DNA of 64,000 nucleotides, from positions 124,001 to 188,000 of the forward strand of contig JARKIF010000052.1 of NCBI GenBank assembly GCA_029378245.1, in the 5' to 3' direction. How positions within the stretch are numbered: position 1 is the first letter of the stretch; each line of letters begins with the position of its first letter. The DNA is from Roridomyces roridus. Taxonomy: Eukaryota > Basidiomycota > Agaricomycetes > Agaricales > Mycenaceae. Shown here piece after piece: positions 10,103-28,626 of the stretch. The notes beneath the pieces are model-generated. The model saw only the letters and a list, made by a program, of their open reading frames with translations. It had not been told where the DNA came from and did not search any database. Made by a program: the position numbers and the translations under genes.

Positions 10103-12087
10103 ATGGCCTCTCGAAAATCTTTTGGCGCCTGCCGCGCCCGTCTCGCACTTGACATCAAAATCGCTCCTTGCTCTAGAAGAAGATACTCTTCAATTATCAA
10201 TATCCCGCGCGCGGACGTCTATCGTTTTGGTGCAGCAACCCAGCGCTCCACGCCTGTTTTCCGTGATCTCGAATGGACTATCAAGGCCAATGAAAGCTGG
10301 GCTGTCGTGGGCACTGGCTCGGGAGAAAAGTCCACCGTATTCGATGTGCGTGTTATGTGCGTCTATCCTCATCTAGCTTCCTGCATCCCACTAAACTGAT
10401 TCGCGTCTGGTACAGATGCTAATGGGTCACCTCCGTATTCATCCAGCACCTCCGCCTCCCGGGGGCCTGTACCCCTTCCTCTCCACGCCTGGAACGGACC
10501 CACAAAAATCGGTATCCATTGTCTCCTTTGCACATACCCGCGCCGTGGGTGGTGCTTTCTACGACTACACGGCACGCTATGGCGCCGTGCGAGAGGAGGA
10601 TCGCATTACACTTAGGGAAAGCATGTTTCCTGAAATGGTGCAAGACCTCAAATCGCAGACGCGCGTGAAGATTGAGGAAGAGAGGGAGGTGGACCACAAG
10701 CTCTTCGAGTATTTGGTGGATAAGATGGGGCTGGCACATCTCTTGGACTTGCCACGGATTGCGTTGAGTAACGGGCAGACGAGGAGGGCGAGGATACTCA
10801 AGGCGCTACTTGCCAAGCCGAGGTTGCTGCTCCTCGACGAGCCACTGAGTGCGTTTTGCTACTTTTCGTCTGCGACGCATTGCTGATTGTCCGTCTGCAG
10901 CCGGCCTGGATGTACAAAATCGAGCTACTGTGCTCGACGTGCTGCACGAGCTTCATAGCGCCAACGACCCGCATATCGTACTTGGGCTGCGGATGCATGA
11001 CCCCGTTCCGGAATGGATTACACACCTTGCGATCGTCAATGAGGGAATCGTCAAGACGGGCCCAAAGGACACGCTGAGGGAGTACCAGGCGCGCATTAAC
11101 GAGCAGGCAAAGGCAGCGCGGGATGAGCAACTCGTTTTGCGGAAAGAGGGCAAGCCGCTTGTGGAGCTGAAGAATGTCAGTGTCACGTATGGGCCTAGGA
11201 AGGTGCGGATTCAAGCTCTCTGTTGTTTCTATCTAACTTTTTTCTCTCCAGGTACTGAAGAATATTACATGGACAATCGCTGAGGGAGGGAGGTACCATC
11301 TGCAGGGATCTAACGGTTTGCCTCTTGCCCTTCCCTCGCCCGTCCCTTCTGACGTTACCCCGCAGGTTCTGGCAAGACGACCCTCCTTTCCCTCCTCACT
11401 GGCGACCATCCGCAATCATACACCCAGCTCGGACCAGAGCGGCACCTCCTCCTCTTTGGCAGTCCGCGATCCAAGATCGCTACCCCGACGCTGCACCAGA
11501 AGATTGGAGTCGTGACCCCCGAGCTGTTCGATGCCTTCCCGAGAAGGGCGCCAGGGATGACGGTGTGGGAGGTCGTGGGAACGGGCTGGGAGGGAGGGTT
11601 TGTCGGTAAGGGAATGCATGGGCTTGGGGCTGATACGGAGATGAGTGGAGAAGAGGAGGTGAAAAGACGCGCTGCCAGGGTCAGGGAGGTCATCACTGCA
11701 CTGGGGCCTACGGCTTGGCAGTCCGATGTTTCCTCCCATGCTTCTCCTGCTTCTTCTCTGGCAGACTACCTCACCCCGCTCGACTCTCTTTCGGCCTCCT
11801 TTGCGCAGCAGCGGTTCCGTGAGCTCCCCGTAGGCGCGCAGCGTATGGTTCTTCTCATGCGCGCTCTGGTAGCGCATCCACCCGTAGTGCTGCTGGATGA
11901 GGTGTGGAGTGGGATGGACGGGAGGATGGTTCGTGCTGCGAGGAGGTATTTGAGGAACGGTGGAGGTGTCAAGGCAGGGCAGGCGGTGGTGGTCATCACG
12001 CATTTGGAGGATGAGGTGCCGTGGGGAGAGGCAGATGGTGTTGAGAGGGTGCGGTTGGACGACGGGGTGTTGAGGAGCGTGGTGTAG
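10103..12087 (+). CDS. Twin-ATPase ABC protein, YDR061W/ModF-like (left copy)
   Basis: Five exons (10103-10345, 10416-10852, 10901-11202, 11252-11315, 11366-12087), all with GT..AG introns of 48-70 nt, encode about 590 aa. Two nucleotide-binding domains are present and no membrane segments. NBD1: P-loop VGTGSGEKST (the last Gly before Lys is Glu), signature LSNGQTRRARIL, Walker B RLLLLDEPLSA. NBD2: P-loop GSNGSGKTTLLSLL, degenerate signature around LPVGAQRMVLLMRAL, Walker B PPVVLLDEVWSGMDG. The architecture matches the soluble fungal ABC proteins related to yeast YDR061W and bacterial ModF. The Arg/Ser-rich first 40 residues could target mitochondria. Transport is unlikely without a membrane partner. 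A second, slightly diverged copy lies at 49828-51812. Confidence 0.8.
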
Positions 12088-12165
12088 ATGTGGAGCTAGA
12101 CTTGTGTTAGAGACCACTCCAAATTTGGAAAGACGCGTCAACAGATGACAACAAGGCCAACCTAA

Positions 12166-12755
<590 letters not shown>

Positions 12756-15106
12756 ACTCGCAGACAGTCTCTTGGTCTGGGAGAGGGTGAGTCGAATCAG
12801 TCCCTCATTGGAACCTCCCTGGCCCCCAACGCGCACAGACCACCTCACCCCTCTCCCCGCCGATGTATTCTTTCTTTCTCTGTATTCGCATTGTATGATA
12901 CGCGCCTCGACGATGGCAATGTCCACTTCTATCCCTACGCAATACATGCATTAATCCTGCTGATGTCCTGCTCGTCATCTCCACCCTCCCCGCCGTCGGC
13001 TCCGCTTGTCCAATGACTCGTTTGTTACTCGCTGCCGTGGCAGTGCCCAGCCCCTTCTCGAGCTCGTCCCCGTCGTTCTTCTCAGATATCCAAGGGTCGT
13101 GCTCGCTGGCAACGCGGCGTACGGACCACCCCTATCCCTGCTCTCGTCGCCGTGAGATATACTATTGACGGTGGCAGGTGCGATGCCACCATTTCTCTCA
13201 TCCCCCGCATGAGGTATCTTTGAGCTGTCGGCGCTGCCCTCCTCCTCGTTCCCTGTCCTTATATCCCCGCGCAGCTGCCCCATTCAACTCCATGCTGTCC
13301 GGGGCAGTGGCTGCGAGTGCGCCAGTCGACGCCGGGGCGCATCAAACGTATGTAAGCCCGCCGCCTAAATATGGTAAGATCAATTGATATGTTTGTAGGA
13401 CAAACACAGGCTTCTTCTCCACCCAAAACATTTTGTTCGAGCGCCTGGCCAGGGATCCACAGCAATAGGCACGTCAACTTCCAAACACATTCAACACCTT
13501 CGGGAGGGGGATTGCGAAGTCCCGACTCCCGACTAAGATCCGTGACGCCGTTGCGCACGGCTCCGACTGACCCGGACCACGTCGGTGCGTCAATGTGTCG
13601 GTCCCAGGTTGCTGCAGATCCGTTATCTCCCGTTGTATGGACGGGAACGGGAACGGGACGGATGGGAAATCCCTACTTTCGGTCTCGCTGATCGTTGAGT
13701 CGTTCCTGAGTCCAGAGTCCGTAATCCCATGCTATTCAATGTAGTGTGGTAGACTGAGGGGGGAACGCCGCCCACGTCCGGGAATCGCCAGTAACACAAG
13801 TGCTCATTTCATTTGCAGATTGGATTGATTCTTTAAATCGTGGTACATTTTCAGTTTCAGTTCGACGTTCATATACTCCAGATCTCCTGTAGACAAGTGA
13901 CAAAGCAGGCACTGGTTTAATGTAAGTAAATCGGCGCCGCCATTTTCTGTTCATACGTTCATTTCTGGTTTCAGATCGACGGCGAGGCCGGTCGGCGACT
14001 CTCAAAAGGTTTTTGCTTGTCAGTCATTTGGTGAAAATAATCATGGACTTCTGGTTGACTGTCTCTCGTTTCTGAATTGAACAATGACAGGCCCAGTACT
14101 CGGTGTTCGAAACACCTTCTTCGGTGCCGGTGAGCTCTCGCCGTGGATTAACAGCGGGAACCCGACATGTTGGTTGGTTGGTGATTTTCAGGTCAATGTG
14201 CAGTCCCGTCTTGGACGCCACAAACTAAACACAACTATTTGATGCAGGGCGGCATATCCAAGTTCGTCCTAGCGGCATGTCGAATTTCCTCTCTGTCGGT
14301 GAGTTCCCATCGCAAATGAATGCCAAGACATGCAAGTTCAGGTTTCATCCCGACGTCTCTTCCCGCCCAATGCGCCGGAAAACAGCGGGGCTTGTGCGAC
14401 GCTGTCGTGATTCGACTCTGGACCCTGCCCAGCGCCCTTGTACGTATTATCAGGTCCATATATAGCGCCTCTCATATTTTTATGACTGTCAAGCACTGGC
14501 AGCCACCGATGGTTCCGGCCGCTGATCTGTTGCGCCGAAGATTCAAGCAAGGGTTCAGTTCCTGCGCAATGGAAGTGAAAGCTGATACGCTGACGCGCCT
14601 CGACCTACCGTTTTCAAGCTCGCTGAAAGGATGTCGACTGAGCTGGAGACATCCATCTCCTAGCGATACGGTGATCCTTACAAAGATCCTATGCAGTGCA
14701 TTCCCGCCGTTTACGCAGTGAACCGCCTCGATGGAGTTGCAGCAACGAACAAGACACGGGAAGGAGCGATTGACGGGCTGGACCCAGGTCCCAGTTACCC
14801 AAAGTAAGCAAAATGGGGCGTCCGGCGGCGCAGACGGTCACTACTCCGATTGAACAAATCAACAGCCTCCATCCGGTTTCTGCGGCTGCCCTGGAACATT
14901 TTGACACAGACTATTACCGACAACATCGATGTCAATGCGTCGAATCTTGGTGCCACGGCCCGTTTTTCTATTGTACGTTTCAGGATATGGATTTACGGTG
15001 TACTCTGACCTGAGTCGGGGGCCCGGGGCATTTGCATCTGCTGTGTTGCTGTTTCATCGATTCATTTGCGGCCTGACCAAGCCGTCCTGACTCGACTTGA
15101 AGCCTC
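12756..15106. other. Diverged end of the duplication arm, then no supported gene
   Basis: From 12950 to 13410 there is patchy similarity to about 48330-48960, including the block at 13337-13410. No coding frame is conserved between the two. From 13411 to 15106 I see only short frames without family signatures. Confidence 0.45.
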
Positions 15107-15113
15107 TATAAAA
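15107..15113 (+). promoter_or_regulatory. TATA box of DyP1
   Basis: TATAAAA lies 48 nt ahead of the ATG at 15161. The surrounding context (CTCTATAAAAGCC) is shared with the DyP3 promoter. Confidence 0.65.
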
Positions 15114-15160
15114 GCCATGCTTAGGATGCCAAAGGACAATAGATCCCACCCTTTCCACCT

Positions 15161-17197
15161 ATGAAGATCAGCTCTACCTTCGCAAATCTTGTCCTCTGCG
15201 CTGTGGGGCTCCTGTCGGTTGCCCATGCCCAAGAGGCGCGTTCTCTACAGAAGAGGTCGACGTCACTCCTGATCAGTGAATATCTCTCTCGTTGTTCAAC
15301 CTTGCATGGCGACTGAGCGCGTTCAATCAGATCCTCCGGGGCTGCCGCAGCTGCCCACTGCCAATGCAGCGAAGGCCGCTTCTGCGTCGGCCGGTTTGAA
15401 CCTGACCGACATCCAGGGTGATATCGTGTAAGCCCCAGTTCCCCTTCACTCTGCTGGGCGAGTCCTGAATGTCAACAACAGAGTCGGGATGACCAAGAAG
15501 CAGGAGACGTTCACATTCTTCACCATCGTCGACGCACCGACATTCAAATCCAAACTGCGCTCCGAAATCCTGCCGCTCATTACCAACGCGCGCCAGATGC
15601 TCAAGAACGAGACACAGCCTGATACGCTCGTCAATATCGCGTTCTCGCAGAATGGCCTGACCACGTTGGGCATCACCGACAACCTGAATGACACTGCCTT
15701 CAAGAATGGTCAACTCAACAATTCTCAGGCTCTCGGTGACCCCGTCGGAACTCCTGACTGGCTCCCCGAATTTACTGCGGGGAATATTCACGGGGTGTTC
15801 CTATTTGCGTCGGATACGGTGGACAATGTCAATGCGACACTGGAGACTGTTACTTCCGCACTCGGGGCTAGCATCACACAAGTTTATTCTCTGCAGGCTG
15901 CCGTCCGCCCGGGCAACGAGGCGGGTCACGAGCGTGAGTCCTTTGGTATTTCCCACACTGGGTGGTACTTATACCTGACTCGCAGATTTCGGATTCTTGG
16001 ACGGTATTTCCAACCCGGCGATTCAAGGATTCGACGACACTCCTCTTCCCGGCCAGGCATCTGTCCCAGCGGGGGAGATTCTCCTCGGTGAACAGAACGA
16101 TAATGTGATTCGCCCAGACTGGGCCAAGGACGGCTCGTTCCTTGTCTTCCGCCAGCTTCAGCAGCTCGTGCCCGAGTTCAACAAGTATCTGACGGACAAC
16201 CCGATTCGCGAGCCCGCCCTGACGCCTGAGCAAGGCTCTGAGCTCCTTGGTGCGCGGATGGTGGGGCGCTGGAAGAGTGTGAGTGTGAATCCCAGTCATC
16301 TCTTCGTCGCTCACGAGTCTATAGGGAGCACCGGTCTTCTTGTCCCCGCTCGTCGACAATCCCGCCCTCGGAGCCAACAGCAGCGCCAATAACGATTTCA
16401 CATATGCCGCACCCAACAATGCGAGCCTGTAAGGGCAATACTTTCATTTCAAACACACATGATTCACCAGAATTCTAGATGCCCCTTCTCTGCGCACATC
16501 CGGAAGACCCGTCCTCGTGCTGACTTGGGTGCAGAGTCGAAGAACACCCATCACATCCTCCGGGGTGGCATCCCGTATGGACCGGAGGGTCAGTTTTGTC
16601 TTGATCCCAGTACTAGGAGGTCAATTGAACTGATCCATTTTTTCGTCAGTCACGACTGCTGAAGCATCGTCCAACACTTCTACGATCGAGCGTGGTCTTG
16701 CGTTTGGTTCGTTTTCGCTCAACTGTGCTTCAGCTTACACACTAATGACATTATCTATCTATTTAGTCGCATACCAGTCGAACATTGGGGCCGGCTTCCA
16801 GTTCTTGCAGCAGACTTGGGCCAATAACCCAAACTTGTAAGCTGATTCCCCGTTCATTTCACTTCTTCCCAGTCTAATTTATCACCCAATAGCTTCGTCA
16901 AGGGTACGACCGGATTTGACCCCATCATCGGTGAGCTTTTCTCTTCCGATCGAAAATCGAATGGTTTCTCATGCGATTTTCTTCCAGGTGCCAATCACGG
17001 CAATCCGCGTTGGACCGAGGGTAACCTCGACCCCACCATTCCTACGAGGAACTTCACTATTATAACTGGTCAGCTACTTGATACCTTGGAGCCTGTTATG
17101 AGTACTGACGTGTTGGATAGATTTCATCGTCTCGAGGGGAGGAGAGTACTTCTTCTCGCCGTCGCTCTCGGCGATTGCTAACAAGATCTCTGTTTGA
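15161..17197 (+). CDS. Dye-decolorizing peroxidase (DyP1), secreted
   Basis: Eleven exons: 15161-15275, 15331-15427, 15482-15933, 15986-16278, 16325-16428, 16479-16588, 16650-16706, 16767-16836, 16893-16930, 16988-17068, 17121-17197. They give about 500 aa. A signal peptide (residues 1-23) and a short propeptide with KR are followed by the mature enzyme. The family motif GFLDGISNP carries the catalytic distal Asp (GXXDG). CPFSAHIRKTRPR carries the heme-ligating His and ILRGGIPYG the distal Arg. The C-terminus ends SRGGEYFFSPSLSAI. By family knowledge it uses H2O2 to oxidise dyes and lignin model compounds in the extracellular space (EC 1.11.1.19). All key residues are present. It is one of three paralogues within 32 kb. 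Confidence 0.93.
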
Positions 17198-17757
17198 GTT
17201 GGTTCTTTCCTTTGGCTCATAATAATCAATAATGAGGACTGGGTATTTAAGTACTTGATCTCTACGTACTCTCTGTAGTTGGATAGGCTAATAGCTAGAG
17301 CTAGGCGGCTAGATTAATCCATTATCTATTTCCTTCATGGAACTTCACGAGGCTGAGATGGATCCGAGCCATATTTCCCTTCATTGGTTGTTGAACGGGA
17401 CGGTTAAGTATCGCCTCCGCTCCACTCCGGGTTGAAATATGTGATTTGATCACATGACCGCCGAAGATGCCGCGTATTTCGATCACCGCCAACTCGATAC
17501 ATGACGGAGCGAACTTTTCTCAAGTGTTAGCGTCTCCTTCTTGGCTTGGTGACGCGTCCTCGACTGGCTGGGTGACGCGTCGCACCCTCTTCGGGGCTAG
17601 TCGAAAAGTCGAGTCAGACGGTTTGATAGCCGTCCGGGACTCCGGGTGTCCATACATTCTTTTCTCCGTCAGTACCTCGGCCAGGACCGTCGGCCTCACC
17701 AGTTTCCACCAACCGTCTCCATCGACTCTCATTGAGCATCTTCGTGCAACCTCACTC
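17198..17757. other. Intergenic, promoter region of the ABCC gene
   Basis: No gene is supported. A 130-codon frame (17467-17856) runs through the proposed start of the exporter. Its upstream part has no family signal and is more likely leader sequence. Confidence 0.35.
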
Positions 17758-23487
<5,730 letters not shown>

Positions 23488-24408
23488 CTACTATAGGTTA
23501 GTTATTATTTGAACTACCTCCCAAGGCTCCCACGAGTATTCACTCGGCGGTGTTCAAAATACAGGGCGTGACGTGACGCGGGAACAATGCAGGGTTTAGG
23601 CGCTGCTCTTGCCATTTTAGGATTTCGGATGCATCGTAAAGCCCTTGTTGTGATTGGCAGATGCCGTCGCCGCGGCGATCAGCAAGTAAATGCCTCGCCC
23701 GCCGTTCTGATTTCAAACACTTGTGAGCATTCCATTTTTACTGCGTGCCCAGGCACGCTGTATTTCCAATTGCTTTCCTGTGATCTTGCACTCGAGTGTG
23801 TCTGATCTGTCCCCCACTTTCAACTTGAACACACGCCCGTTCTATTTCCATCGGTTTCGGCACCGTTCGCCTTGTAGAAAGAATGTGAGCACATATTGCC
23901 CGCATGGACTCTACTCCACAGAATTATGGCAACGCATCAGCTGTTAGGAAGGCCGCGACTCTTCGCGTGAATGTACCTTGACGGCAACTCCGACTTCCTG
24001 CTGGGATCAACGCAGTCTGATTCGGCCGTCGCTTGTTCTCTGCACTACCCACCGCAATGCTCGAGTCTGTTCATCGACGACTTCACTAGACATCTCCTGC
24101 AACGCCTTCCATTGAAAAATGACGCTATGAACACCCGCGCCGCACTAAGAATACAGCGCGGCCAAGAATCCAATCTGTCTCATTGGCTTCTTTATTCTAT
24201 TTCCAGTTCGTATTTCATTGGATTAGGCAATTATCTCTACCAACATATACCGCCCGTGTAACTGCCATCTCTCATGCACTGCCCTAGCTCTCACAGTGTA
24301 CTGCGTCGCGGCCACTTTTCTTTTCAACATGACGAGAATGCTCCAAACGCGCCAAGCCTATTGGTTTCGGCTCCGACACTTGTCTTTAGTGGCTTCGCAC
24401 AGGGAACG
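23488..24408. other. Intergenic, no supported gene
   Basis: Only short frames are present. The right end is the laccase promoter. Confidence 0.5.
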
Positions 24409-24415
24409 TATAAAA
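24409..24415 (+). promoter_or_regulatory. TATA box of the laccase-like gene
   Basis: TATAAAA lies 41 nt ahead of the ATG at 24456. Confidence 0.65.
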
Positions 24416-24455
24416 GAGAGACCCGGGGCGAACTAATGGCAAGCAACCCGACAAA

Positions 24456-27099
24456 ATGCAGTTACTTGCATCCCTGGTGCTCTTGGCTATCCTCAAAGCG
24501 CGCTCTGCGTCTGCGGCGGTGAGGGAATACACCCTCGACGTCGTCAACGCCCCCGTCGCTCCCGATGGCTTTACTCGAAGTGCGTTTGGACTGGCTTGAA
24601 AGAACGTTTGACTGACTGATGACCTGTGTAGTTGGCATCCTGGCTAATGGAACGTAAGCGCTAGGTTGACTTGTAGGCCAACGTTGGTGCTGACTCCAAT
24701 GCCCAGCTTCCCCGGTCCAGTCCTCACCGCTAACAAGGGCGACACGTTCAAGGTGACCTTCAACAATAAGCTCGTGAGTGGACTTGACTGCCGCTGCTTG
24801 AATTGAACTGACTTGCAACGCAGACGGATGGTTCGATGCGCCTGTCGACTGCCATCGTACGTTAGCTTCGCCTTGCTTTCCGTGTTGCAGTTGATGAATT
24901 TGAGCTCAGGACTTTGACGGTCTCCTGTCCGAAACTTCCTCCATCTACGACGAGGGATCGCCTTTTGTCACGTATGTATCCTCCGTATCGCGCCGCTCGG
25001 GGCTTACACAACTTGCAGCCAATGCCCCTTCGGTCCCGGCACGTCTTACACATACGGTCAGTGGGCTAGCTATGTTCACTTCATCATGAACTCATTTCTA
25101 TCATAGAGCTTCCGCTGTACGTCGACGACCAGGCATAGTTGGATCTGCGCTAACTCTCTTGAAGCGGCGACCAAACTGGGACCTCTTGGTATCACAGTTC
25201 TCTCAGTCTCCAGTACGCTGACGGGCTCCGGGGTGCGGTCGTCATCTATGGTTTGTGACTCTTTCGCTTGATCTCCCAGATGGACTGAACGAAACATAGA
25301 CCCGGAGGACCCACTCGCGCATTTGTATGATGTGGACGACGAGAGCACGGTGCGTGCCCTTCTTCTCTTCAGGCCCAATATATATTCAACCCGATCATGT
25401 AGATCATAACCGTGGGCGACTGGTGGCACAACACCTCCGTCTCGGGCTTGATTTCCTACAACGCGACCCAGATCATTCCGTGCGTTTCCCCCTTCCCTTC
25501 TTGACACCAATACTGATCCCAAGAAAAGCGTGCAAGACAGCGGTCTCGTCAACGGCAAGGGCCGCTTCGTCAACGGACCCGAAGTTCCGTACGCGGTGAC
25601 GACCGTCAAGACTGGGACCCGTTACCGGTTCCGTGTGATCAACAGTGAGTTTTTCGCGTCTCCTGATTCGTCTTGATGGACTAAATCAATGGCAGTCTCG
25701 GCCCGCTCGGACATCGCCTTCTCCATCGACAACCGTGCGTTTTTTCTTCTCTATCCACCGAGCAGATTGAATTGATGGGGTGTGGCATCAGATACCATGA
25801 CCGTGCGTGCCTCTCTCTCCTAATCTATAAATGTACCGACCTCGCGCCCAGATTATCGAAGCCGACGGCACTGAAACCGTACCCATGGAAGTCAATCTCA
25901 TTGATATCATGCCTGGCCAACGGTACTCCGTCATCGTGCGTCTCGTCTCTCTCTTCCTTCCTCTCTCTCAATGACTCACATGCGACACCAGGTCACCGCG
26001 AATCAAGCCGTAGGCAACTATTGGATCAGTGAGTTGCCTTGCCTGGGACTGTCTGAAGAGGGCTGACAGTGGATGAAGACGCCTTCCCCGATGGTGGTAA
26101 CCTGGCTTTCAACCTCGGGTTCAACGTGCGTCTTCCTCTGGATTTCTGTCCTTATATTGATCAAGCGATCCACAGCCGCTTCTCAGTCGCGGCATCCTGC
26201 GCTACGTGGGTGCCCCCGCCGTGGAACCTACGGCCCCGATGACAGGAGGCCCGACGGGTGCAGCTGCGAATGAGTTGCAGGAGCACTTGTTGACGCCCTT
26301 GATTGCTATGGCGGTGGGTGTTGCCGCGGCTCTTCTCATCTGATTCTGACTTGCTCGTCCTTGCAGGCCCCCGAGCCCGATTTCATCCTCAGCTTCCAGA
26401 CCTCCATGCCTGTCGGCGAAACTATCTGGCTCCTCAACGGAACGCAGTACCAGCCCCCGGTGGTTCCTACTCTGGTCAAAATCTTGGACGGAGCGAGCCA
26501 GCCCATCGATTTCAACAAGACCGAGAACACCTTCATTTTCCCTCAGAATAAAACGGTTGAAATCAACTTCTTGCCCGAGTGAGTCTTTGGTTCTTTTGGG
26601 AGATTTCCTTGTGCTGACGAGAGGTAGCCCGACCAACGAATTGCATCGTACGTCTCGAGTTTTCTTCCTCCGCTGATGCTTGACTGACGCAAACGCGCAG
26701 CCTTCCATTTGCACGGAAACAGGTTCTTCGTGGTGAAATCGAACGAGTCGGACATCATCAACACCGTCAACCCGATTAGGCGCGATGTCCGTACCCCATC
26801 CTTTCTTCCCTGTAACTTTAACTGACACTGCATCTAGGTCTCAGCCAAGGGCAACGGTGGGACCATTCTCCGGTTCACGACGGAGAAGCCCGGTCCCTGG
26901 TTCTTCCACTGTGAGCAACTAGACTGGCCTACCTAATCGAGTCTCACCCAACCTAGGTCACATTTTCTGGCACTTCTGGGCCGGCCTGGGATCTGTTATG
27001 GTCGCGTCCCCCGAGGGTACCCGTCAGCAGGTCCACCCCGACAAGGCGTGGGATGACTTGTGCCCGGCGTACAATGCTTTGCCCGTGGACCAGCAGTGA
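24456..27099 (+). CDS. Laccase-like multicopper oxidase with altered copper site
   Basis: A multi-exon gene (about 15 exons, introns about 50 nt) encoding roughly 510 aa with signal peptide [20 protein letters not shown]. Three cupredoxin domains are recognised by [66 protein letters not shown] and GPWFFHCHIFWH. Motif L3 (HPFHLHG, codons at 26644-26646 and 26701-26717) and L4 (HCH, with Cys split by an intron at 26910/26957) are intact, so the type-1 copper ligands are present (two His and Cys; axial Leu). Motif L1, normally HWHG, reads DFDG at 24909-24917. L2, normally HSH, reads HSS at 25193-25201. Three of the eight His of the trinuclear site are gone. The disulfide pair normally at YCDG and ISCDP is lost on both sides (Ala, Ala). 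The frame shows no decay. Normal oxygen reduction is doubtful. Confidence 0.88.
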
Positions 27100-27300
27100 T
27101 TTGCATCAATATGTTTCGAGGACCATGTACTTATTGTTGAGGATTGTGAAATTCAACCATATGTTTGAACTGTGACCATGTGACCGCCGAACTTGTCCCG
27201 CGGTTGAGTTTCTGTTCCTTATCAACCCGATCAGTGATCTCGCTTCCTCGAACAATGGGCCACTTCTTTGTCTGAACTCCAGCTTTGTCCTCACCGAACG

Positions 27301-27308
27301 TATAAAAA
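27301..27308 (+). promoter_or_regulatory. TATA box of the acidic hypothetical gene
   Basis: TATAAAAA lies 27 nt ahead of the first in-frame ATG (27335). That distance is very short, so a later ATG (27401) may be used. Confidence 0.45.
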
Positions 27309-27334
27309 GACATGCAGTCGTGCCACCACCATTC

Positions 27335-28626
27335 ATGCCCGCTACCACTCGCTCCGTCCCCATCCCATACACCGTCCCTCGCCGTGGAGCGTTGGCGGTG
27401 ATGACCCTCGACCCGGTCGCGTCACTAAGTTACCTGCCCGACGACCCTATGATTGCAGAGATGTGCGCAAAGCTGGTGAACAAAGACTATGTCGTCTACG
27501 TCACCGACGGGGTGCGTCCTACACCTGTCACTCACTCACAAACTCACTTTGACTTGCTCGTTCAGTACAATCAACCGTTCAATCCAAACCTCCCCGACCA
27601 GCTCCACATCGTCGAGTTCCTTGTTCACGGCCGCCCACCCGCCGTCGATGCGCTGTGCATCACCTCCTCGATGAACATTCCTATGTACAACGCCCACACG
27701 GACCCTCCATCGTGGTGGTCACACCCCAACTCCGAGCCGAGGCTGCCGCTCCAGTGCGCCTCGGTCCGCTCACCTGGAATCCCCTGGCCCGAGTGCTACC
27801 TCTCGCCATTCATCGCCACGCGTGTTCGGTGCCCCACGCTCATAAGCAACGACGTGCAAGACCCAATCACTCACTTTCTCGATATACCCGAGCAGCTGAG
27901 ACACGACGAGTGTATGCGCGAGGATGTCGCTTCGTGGAGGAGGAACCTGAGTCGGCGGGAGAACGAGCGGGAGGTTGAGGAGGATATCCGGCAGCGGCAC
28001 CTTCCCGAGCCCCTGTCCGACGTCGACCCGTGGGAGGAGGAGGAGGAGGAGGAGGATGAGAATTTTGCTTTGCCACGCGTCGGCTTGACTGAAGAAGATT
28101 TCGACTGGGGGTATCAAGGCCCGGTGCCGGTCTTCATGACTCTATACCGCAACGCCGATTCTCTGTACCACCCCGAGGCTATCCCACCCCTCCCCGCTTC
28201 ACCCACACTGGCAGTCACATTCCACCACGATCTCTCGCGCGTTCAGATGCTTCACAACCCACTCGAGTTTTTTGAGGAGGAGGACAAGATCAGAGAGTGC
28301 GTGCTTTTACTTTTTGCCTTCTCTGTCTTGTGGCTGACGTACGAATAGGATCGCGTCGGTCTGCCGTTTGCGCCAACAACATTGTGTCATCGAGAACGCC
28401 TACGATCTGGCGGAGCCCGAGCAGTCAGGTGAACCACGACTGGACCTCCTTCTTCGTTGTTCCTAATGATTTTGATGCAGATCCCCGCAAACCTCCGAGT
28501 CTGTATTTCGACGAAACCATTGGACGACTCAGGAAGAACGTGTTGCGGAATTTGAATTTGAATCTCCCGACTCTGCCCAAGATGTCGATGTTCTCGGCCC
28601 GGGGGAAGAGTGGGAGGAAAGACTAG
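27335..28626 (+). CDS. Hypothetical acidic protein
   Basis: Four exons: 27335-27510, 27566-28292, about 28349-28430 and about 28482-28626, with GT..AG introns, give about 375 aa. I do not recognise the family. The first third is mixed (LPDDPMIAEMCAKLVNKDYVVYVTDG, then LHIVEFLVHGRPPAVD). A Trp/Pro-rich segment (DPPSWWSHPNSEPRL) follows, then a strongly acidic run with about nine Glu near 28030, then a basic C-terminus (SARGKSGRKD). There is no signal peptide and no membrane segment, so it is likely intracellular. The start could be 27335 or 27401 because the TATA box is so close. It follows the laccase-like gene in the same direction with a 235 nt gap. Confidence 0.6.

Noticed and set aside
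13411..15106. Possible small genes
   Set aside because: Only short frames with no motifs or conserved counterpart in the right arm.
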